A stretch of 64,000 bases of DNA from Balanoglossus misakiensis (taxonomy: Eukaryota > Hemichordata): contig CM082596.2 of NCBI GenBank assembly GCA_040954595.2, positions 8,928,001-8,992,000 on the forward strand, read 5' to 3'. Below the pieces are notes generated by a model. The model had not been told where the DNA came from and searched no databases. It saw nothing but the letters and a program-made list of their open reading frames with translations. Shown one piece after another: positions 56,701 to 64,000 of the stretch (its first letter is position 1; each line of letters begins with the position of its first letter). A program made the translations under genes and the position numbers.

Positions 56701-59156
56701 CTGCAGCCACGTATATAAATATTAGAAAGAGTCAAACTGCATTTGAATTTAGAATTTGATACAACTGTTGGGAGAAATGATTTTCTAAACATATTTTTCT
56801 CGGGTTTCTGAAATGAACTCTACAGCGGGTGTTCAGGATTTTGAAATATATTACGGGCCTTTCTTTCAGTTTTGGATATTCTTGCTTGAACTCTGCACCA
56901 GCGACGCAAAAAAACACTATTTTTTCAAGTTTTTAGCCACGAAAAGAGTTCATTTACTATTAGGAGATCCCACACGTGTGGCCTTATTATGTTTTTGTTA
57001 CAGGGGCTCCACATTCTACAAATGGTTGATGTATGATAGCCTACTTGCCTTTCAGAAACAGGTTTTTATGGGAGTCGTCGATAGTGACAAGCTCCCCACC
57101 TTTGCCTCTACAAATCGACTTGGCCTCGTCGTACGTGTACACTTTCTCGAGGTATGCATAGTAGCAGGTGTCCGCGAAGTTGTCCCATTGTGGTTCACAG
57201 CCTGGTGGAGAAATTGAAGGTACATTAAACGGACAAATTCTCTCTCTCGTTGCCCTTTTTCCATTAATTATGTTTGATACAAGACACCGTTTATGTTAAT
57301 GTACATGTGTATGTAGTGAATGAACGTTCGACCACACACAACTTATAATAATAATATTTATTTCTTACACGCACTACACATACGTCTCAGTGCGAGTTAC
57401 AAAAGACGGTGATAAAAGAATCATAAAAGCAGTAGAAAAATTAAAAAGTCTCAGTTAAAATTCCCAATTAAAAGTCCGTCTAAAAACCATACAGAAGATG
57501 ATCCTAAAAAATTCGATCACAAATATGATTGAAAAGATGAGTTTTTAAACGGCGTTTAAAACAGTCAACAGATCTGGCGTTGCGAATCACAGGCGGCAGT
57601 GAATTCCACAGAGCAGGTGCACAAACAGAGAATGCTCTCTGCCCATATGCCTTATTAAAGTTTCCACGAGGTGGCACCAACCGCAAAGAGTCAGCTGATC
57701 TGAGATCTCTGACAGGGGTGTAAATTTCAAGCAAATTGATTAAATAAAGTGGTGCAAAGCGATGAATGATTTTATAGGTAGTTAACAAAATTTTGAATTT
57801 GATGCGAGCATCAACCGGCAGCCAGTGCAGATCAATGAGAACAGGTGTGATGTGATCGAACTTCCGAGTCCGGGAGACGAGACGAGCCGCAGCATTTTGA
57901 AGCGATTGTAGGTGATCCAGCTGAGCCTTATTAATACCATACAGGAGACTATTACAACAATTAAGCTGAGACGTAATGAATGCATGGACCATCTTTTCCG
58001 TTGTATGTTTGTCCAATAATGGGCGGATCTTGCCAATTCTAGATAGTGCGTAGAAACCTTTCCTGCAGACATGACTAATATGATCAGAAGCGGAACCGTC
58101 GTTGTTGAGCTTAACACCAAGATTGCGAACTGAAGTTGACGGGGCTATATCAAACTCGCCTATCCTAAGGCTGGAAATTTTCACCGCATCTGATCTCAGA
58201 CGTGACGAAAACTGAATCACATCTGTCTTATTGTCATTAAGAATCAACATATCAACTTCCATCCCAACTTCCATCCCACTTGTAAGATATGAGAGTAAAA
58301 ACTTACCCAAAATGAATCAATGGTAGAGACCGATTATTCAATTTGGCGAGTTTTTTCACTCTCGTGTCTACAAGTGGGATGGAAGGTGTGTGTGGTTGAA
58401 CGTTGATTCACTGATTATCCACATGTAAATTAATATAAACAGAGTCTTGTACCAAACATAGTTAATGAAAAAAGGCAGCAGGGGAGAGACTTTGTCCCTT
58501 TAAGTCTACCAAGCAGGTCGTTATTACGTCGTTGCTTAAACACCATTCGACTGCTTCGTTGTGTGTGGGTGGTGTGAACTACATTACCTAAACAAAACCA
58601 CCATTTCAGCCGCTCTGCTGTTGTACAGGTAAAGGGCAATAGCCGAGGATAAAACTACTGCAGGTATTGCCCCATTAACTAAGACATATAGAAAGACATG
58701 CATACAGATAGAGACAAGCACGTGCATACGTATAGTCACCACAATCAATGCAAGTTGTACCAACACTAGTCATCCAATAAATAGAATTAAGCAAAAAAAA
58801 TGAATAAAAGAAACTAATTCTCTGTGTATAGTAATATTCACAAAAACCTGGAACTCTTAGTCACATAGGACTATGTGGTGATGAAAAAAAAAATCAAAAA
58901 TCAAATTTAGCATACAAAAAAAGTTATTAAACTTCAAGAGAGTATTTTGTTGTTGGCCGAGCACTGATGAATCAAGAATATTAAAAAAAAATAAAGAACA
59001 GCTGCAGATGTTAACGTGAAATAATGGGCAATTAGAATAAGCAACATCAAAATTAATGAGTAGGTGTATTGTCCTATTCGAACATGTTACAGTACCTTTC
59101 GCGGATGGCAATGCCTCCGTGACCAACAAACCCAGTAGAGCCAGATACAATTTCAT
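53708..59156 (-). CDS. Secreted C-type lectin / F5/8 type C protein, copy 3
   Basis: Exons 59156-59096, 57201-57049, 56700-56635, 56504-56413, 55966-55828, 55422-55196, 54945-54844 and 53851-53708 give 327 residues with the same signal peptide, lectin domain and discoidin domain as copy 1. Differences: Cys33 is present (DTCYYAY), which restores the first disulfide with Cys22; the discoidin loop reads SSNYDSRCMSHQ with an extra Cys; and VTWYGHISMRVE replaces VTWNRHISMRVE. The donor after exon 2 is GC (57048-57047) instead of GT. Intron 7 holds a Harbinger-like MITE, and intron 1 holds the TTAA MITE with LINE. Confidence 0.9.
53954..54682. mobile_element. PIF/Harbinger-like MITE with TTA duplication
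   Basis: 729 bp. It begins GGCTGCATTCACAAAC and ends TTTTGTGAATGCAGCC, with TTA directly repeated at 53951-53953 and 54683-54685. Both other units have the uninterrupted site CCCCTTATATTTAT. The interior has G-rich GGGGGGATTTGAAA words in inverted orientation at the two ends. Confidence 0.85.
57225..58503. mobile_element. Palindromic TTAA MITE split by a LINE, copy 3
   Basis: Colinear with 21070-22350; the outer TTAA ends are intact. Confidence 0.8.
57346..58258 (-). mobile_element. 5'-truncated LINE, CR1/L2-group reverse transcriptase, copy 3
   Basis: Same insertion and truncation point as 21190-22100. A one-base difference near 57510 ends the open frame slightly earlier. Confidence 0.85.
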
Positions 59157-60481
59157 TTTCGTCAATTTCTGGTGTCTGGCAGCGGTTACCATATGATGAA
59201 ATTCCAGCAGCCTTCAAAGAGAATAGAATAGCTTTGTATCAAAATGACTTATACGTACATTTTATCACTGGGACTTGGCTTTTAGTTCACGCATATTGTG
59301 AATTGGGAAAGACTTCAATGATTATAAGCCACAAGACATCTTAACTGCGTCTTCGAAAAGATATTCAACGTCAAGTACAACAGTCTGGCATGCTTATATC
59401 CTGGCTAAACCTTCCATTCTTTGTCTGAAAATGTTCGTACCATCATCAAGATCCAAGCTTCAAGCAGATAAACGATATGTTAGGCCCAAATCAATATTTA
59501 ACTAAGCCGCAACTTTTATCCGCTATACAGTAAAACCACGCAATCTTCGAATTGGTTGCAAGAAAAAAAACGCCGGTACCAACTAACGCATACTAAACCC
59601 TAGACTTGCTCCAAGTCTTATATGGGCTTCGTTATGTGTAGGGAACGCGTACGCCCATAATTTAAAAACCGCCAAGCGACTAGTGGGCTAGTCTAACTAA
59701 ACCCGTAAATGTACAGTAAATCCGAAGTAATTCTGAATTTGTACATGGAAAACAGTCGACATACCTGATTGACAGGAAAAAAGAAGTCTCTGTGCTGTTC
59801 GGCGCTCCAGGTCTAAATGAAAATTACTCTCGGCCTTAGGGCTTATTATAAGCAGTTAACATCGCTTATAATTCTATTGATAAACTTGACATGTTGAAAG
59901 AAGCTACCCGCACTTTTTAAATGCCACTAGTGTCCTTAAATGTCATCGGGTATAAAAATGAATGTTTTTGCCGACCTGTCATTTGGTTAATGGAGTTTGC
60001 GGAGGCGGCGTGCAAAACAAGCGGGTTCAGAAATTGTAGATTTCTGACAATTAGCAGATCATTACAACCCCTCCCCCCGAATAAATCTGAATGCCCATTG
60101 TGCAGGGGTGAACATGGCGGCGATCTCTTGGAAAACTAGTCATGGGGGGGGGGGTAGCTGGATGGAACAGTTAACATATATTGACCGTTTTAGAGATAAC
60201 CACACATAGTGGAAAGAAATAGAGGTAAAGGTGATCTGGCGTGAAATAATAAAAAATGTGTTTAAAAAATCAAATAACAACTAATAAAAAATTAAGCTAA
60301 GTGCCATCTGATCCCTGTTATACAAAACAGATTTCTAGTTGAAACTTATATGCTGACAGCTTTTGTAACAACTTAACCTTCAAAACCCGCTCAGTTTGTT
60401 ATACTGTTGAATGTGTACTGTCGAAGATGTTCGACTATGGTGAAATCTCGATCATAGCGTCATGGAGTCGATAGGAAGGTC

Positions 60482-60485
<4 letters not shown>
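59157..60485. other. 5' flank of lectin copy 3, no gene seen
   Basis: Nearly identical to 22998-24327. No coding feature supported. Confidence 0.5.
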
Positions 60486-60528
<43 letters not shown>

Positions 60529-60563
60529 GCGCACGCACACACACACACACAAACAAACAAACA
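60486..60563. repeat. CA microsatellite
   Basis: CA run with GCGCGCACG interruptions, then CAAA units. The following 60564-60830 contains a segment absent from unit 1. 60831-61376 matches 24400-25168 without the tRNA remnant and shows no gene. Confidence 0.95.
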
Positions 60564-61376
60564 AGCGTGCAAATACGTTCAGAACATTTTTTACGCAATC
60601 AGAATGGACAAAGTAATCGACTTGTATTGTACAGTTATAGAACCCAGACCTACTGCCCCATTTCATGTGGCAAGCAAGTCACATCCAAAATCCACACTCA
60701 ACTAAAACGAAAAAAATGCATTTTGTTTTGTAAATTGGCATATTAGATGTAAAGGTTTGAAAGGCATAGCCATACACCCACTGGAAATCATCAATCATCA
60801 CTTGAATGTGGCATTTGTGATATTATTTCTGCGCCTTGCAAAACATTGAACACCAGTAAACATCAAACACCATTTCCGTCTGACCTTTGTGATATTTGTC
60901 TTGTGCCTTGCAAAACATTAAATAGAACCAGCAGGATTATCGCTTTTCAATACAAAAGTAAACGATTCTCTTATATTTAGAAGTTAGAGAATAAATCAAA
61001 CATAGAATGTTGACATGGTATCACTCTGATGTGTGTATTTTGTCGCCTCACCACTTGCATGTAAAACAACACAACATATTTGACTGTATGACTGACAGAA
61101 GGGATACATTTTGTTAATACTTTTCGAGTATATTCCATATTGATATACATGTACATGTATAGCTTTTCGGCGATAAGATTAGAGAGAAGAGATTCTCCAA
61201 AATGCATATGAGATCGTATTACGGTTAAATCCCGGTGAGGCCCGAAAATCATCCTTTTAGCCTGCACGATATATGTTTGTTATGACACCACAAAGTATTT
61301 ATTTCTTCATTATATTGGGACACATGGCAAAATCGTTTCGTGGTGCGAGGGCCGTAAGGCCTGAGGGACTGTTATA

Positions 61377-64000
61377 GCTTGTTTCGCCCTCACAAGGCAT
61401 TGTGGGGAAATTCACCTGTAACGCAACTGGCTTTAGTTCGGGACATGAAAACATTAGTCTCGGTTACCCAGACCCCCCTGCTTCTTCCGTTGGGCACTCC
61501 AGAAAGAGATAGGGGTACTGCGCGCGTCTCGAGCCTGAATGTCAACTATTTGGAGACTCGTTGACCTGCCATATGAGTTGCATCAATCATGTAACATGTG
61601 ACTGTAGTCCCTCTCGAAATAGTGGCGTGGAGGGCTCCCTACTTACTCTCCGACCTGCCATATATGTTGTTCGGAGACTCTCTGACCTGCCATATTTGTT
61701 GGCTCTATTAAATTGGGGTTATCGTCACGTAATACGTGTACGGGCTACTATTTACATTGAATAAAGACTTAGAATACGTCACGGTTTGTCGTAATTAATG
61801 AGTGTATTTGAAATAAAAGGACAATTTACGTCCGTTCTCAGTGCAGTCCGTATTTCGGAGTCAGGCTCTCCGACCTGCCATATGTGTTGTTCGGAGACTC
61901 TCTGACCTGTCATATTTGTTGGCTCTATTAAATTAGGTGTTATCCTCACGAAATACGTGAACGGGCAACTACTTACATTAAATAATGACTTAGAATACGT
62001 CACGATTTGTCGTAATTAATGTATGTTTTTGAAATAAAAGGACAATTTACGTCCGTTCTCTGTGCAGTCCGTATTTCGGAGTCAGGCTCTCCGACCTGCC
62101 ATATGTGTTGTTCGGAGACTCTCTGACCTGTCATATTTGTTGGCTCTATTAAATTAGGTGTTATCCTCACGAAATACGTGAACGGGCAACTACTTACATT
62201 AAATAATGACTTAGAATACGTCACGATTTGTCGTAATTAATGTATGTTTTTGAAATAAAAGGACAATTTACGTCCGTTCTCTGTGCAGTCTGTATTTCAG
62301 AGTCAGGACGTGACTTGCCATACATGTTGCAGTGAAATAAAATGGTGGTTACTCATCTAATACCTGAACGGACTTTTACTTATATTGAATAACAAGTTAA
62401 AATACGTCGAAATTAAGGTGTGCATTTGAAATACAGATAAAATATTTGCGTCTTCTCTGTGCAGTCCGAGTTTCGGACTCAGGCTCTCCGATCGCGACCT
62501 GCCATACTTGTTGGTCGGAGACTCTCTGACCTGCCATATTTGTTGCATCTATGTCGGAGACTATCTGACCTGCTATATTTTTGTTGCCTTGATTAAATAG
62601 AGGGTTTATACTCATGAAATACCAACATCAGTTTTTACTTAGATTTAATAATGAGTTTAAATACGTGCCACTTTGTTGAAACTAATGTTTGCATTTGATA
62701 TATACTGACAATTTTCGTCCAATCTCTTAGAAATACCTATTTCGGAGTCAGCTGCGCGGTTTTCAGACCTATCGGATATTTATTGCACTCAAACAAAGTA
62801 AGGTTTAAATTTGATTATATTACATTGAATAATTAGTTCAAATACATTCTGCTGCAGACACGCTTTGTTGAAATTTATAAGTTTATGTGAAATCATCCGC
62901 TTATTTTTGCGTGTCTTTCTCTTTCGAGGACAATATTTCGTAGGACTTTCGCGCTCTCCGTCGTACCATTATTGCACTCAAACAAAGTTTTTGGAGTTAC
63001 TATTCAAAAACATTTCAAAATCGATTTTTCATTGCATTGAATAATATAACTTTAAATAGCACAGGATTAAATTCCCCGAAATCAACTTTTGTACGTGAGT
63101 TAATTGTACCCATCTTTTGCGTCTGTTCTGTCCTTTCAGTCTGTTTTCAAGTTCAACCTGGCATGTTTATTGCAAGTAAACAAACGTGGTATTTCATCTT
63201 CGTATAACTAGATCCCCATCACAAATGAATATTTCGCTGTGAAATTATCTTTGAATACATCATTTTCCATCAAAACTGTGAAAATATCATTGTCGTATTG
63301 CTGTTCGATGCAATGTAGAGTCGAACTCTTCTCCAGAAAGTTAGAGTTAACTCTTATATATTTACCTTCGATTACATATAGTATCTCAATACGCATTCTT
63401 CCAGTCTGGACAAATCTTACTCCTCAGAACGGATTTGTTCATGCGTTGCTTTACAATTACAATGTATATAGTGTCGCCAACTTTGCGTACTTTACGTTAT
63501 CGTTCATACGTTTATATTATTTGGTTTTATATCAAGCAAAAGTCTGGGAAATATTAATTTTTTTGTGTCAAATGAATGCATACAACCAAGGTGGCGTTTA
63601 ATATTAGTCTGGTTTCAAATATAATAGAAGTATAAATCAGATTATGACCTACGTACTTCAGCACCTCCTTAATTTTGTAGAGTATAGATAATATTCGTGT
63701 AATAAACGTTACCATGGACTTTTTAAAGCGAATTCATTTTCGAGGTTAACGTTCCCGATCTAGGAGGAAGGAAACTTTTTGTGGAAAGTTTTTTTTGCGT
63801 TTCCCTAGTAGAACTGTTCTATTTTGTGTATATCATGTTTTAAATAAGGAAATGTAATACACGTATACGTTTTATTTCAGTGCAACATATATGGCAGGCC
63901 GGAGAGCCTGACTCCGAAATACGGACTGCACAGAGAAGACGCACATATTTGATCTGTATTTCAAATGCACACATTAATTTCGACGTATTTTAACTTGTTA
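61377..64000. mobile_element. Giant foldback element, unit 3 (partial)
   Basis: Left terminal repeat at 61377, left satellite arm with an exact 221-base period (61779, 62000, 62221), conserved core 62580-63840, and the beginning of the right arm at the window edge. Confidence 0.75.

Larger units (their letters stand above)
53151..64000. repeat. Segmental repeat unit 3 (runs off the window)
   Basis: Contains intact lectin copy 3, the 5' flank, a CA microsatellite and the start of a third foldback. It is closer to unit 1 than to unit 2 across 57.2-61.3 kb (shared LINE and flank). Confidence 0.8.

Overview
This is a window of animal nuclear DNA. Genes are split by GT-AG introns, the protein families are metazoan (C-type lectin, F5/8 type C, THAP, PHD, group II PLP decarboxylase), and most of the sequence is transposons, foldback elements and microsatellites. 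The mix of secreted lectin-discoidin genes, DIRS-group and ISL2EU-like elements and dense MITEs suggests a marine invertebrate; a lancelet is one plausible source, but the sequence does not prove a species.

1-17 kb: a THAP-domain exon (minus); a complete eight-exon, 492-codon PLP-dependent decarboxylase (minus, 9243 to 1759) whose stop codon and last ten residues come from a TTAA-flanked MITE; the first exon of a class I methyltransferase; a 1.35 kb foldback element; a minus-strand terminal exon of unknown function; and the last three exons of an unknown plus-strand gene whose intron holds a 0.94 kb GTCT/GTAT satellite.

17.6-64 kb: three tandem copies of a unit of roughly 9-12 kb. Each carries an eight-exon minus-strand gene for a secreted protein (signal peptide, C-type lectin domain, F5/8 type C domain), a large foldback element with inverted arms of a 221 bp satellite and, at the two unit junctions, a small plus-strand array of tRNA-Gly(TCC) genes with a 140 bp period. 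Copies 1 and 3 are open. Copy 2 has two nonsense codons and is split by a retrotransposon.

Two large autonomous-type elements interrupt the array. One (28.75-36.53 kb) carries a spliced DDE transposase (plus) and a convergent SAP-SWIM-YqaJ-PHD protein (minus), as in ISL2EU-type transposons; it lacks the N-terminal THAP part. The other (38.42-45.13 kb) is a tyrosine-recombinase retrotransposon with split direct repeats A1...B1-A2-B2. Its leader exon ends in a phase 0 donor, and the Gag, RT-RNase H and recombinase exons each have a phase 0 acceptor and their own AATAAA. This suggests expression by alternative 3' exons and is the most interesting system in the window.
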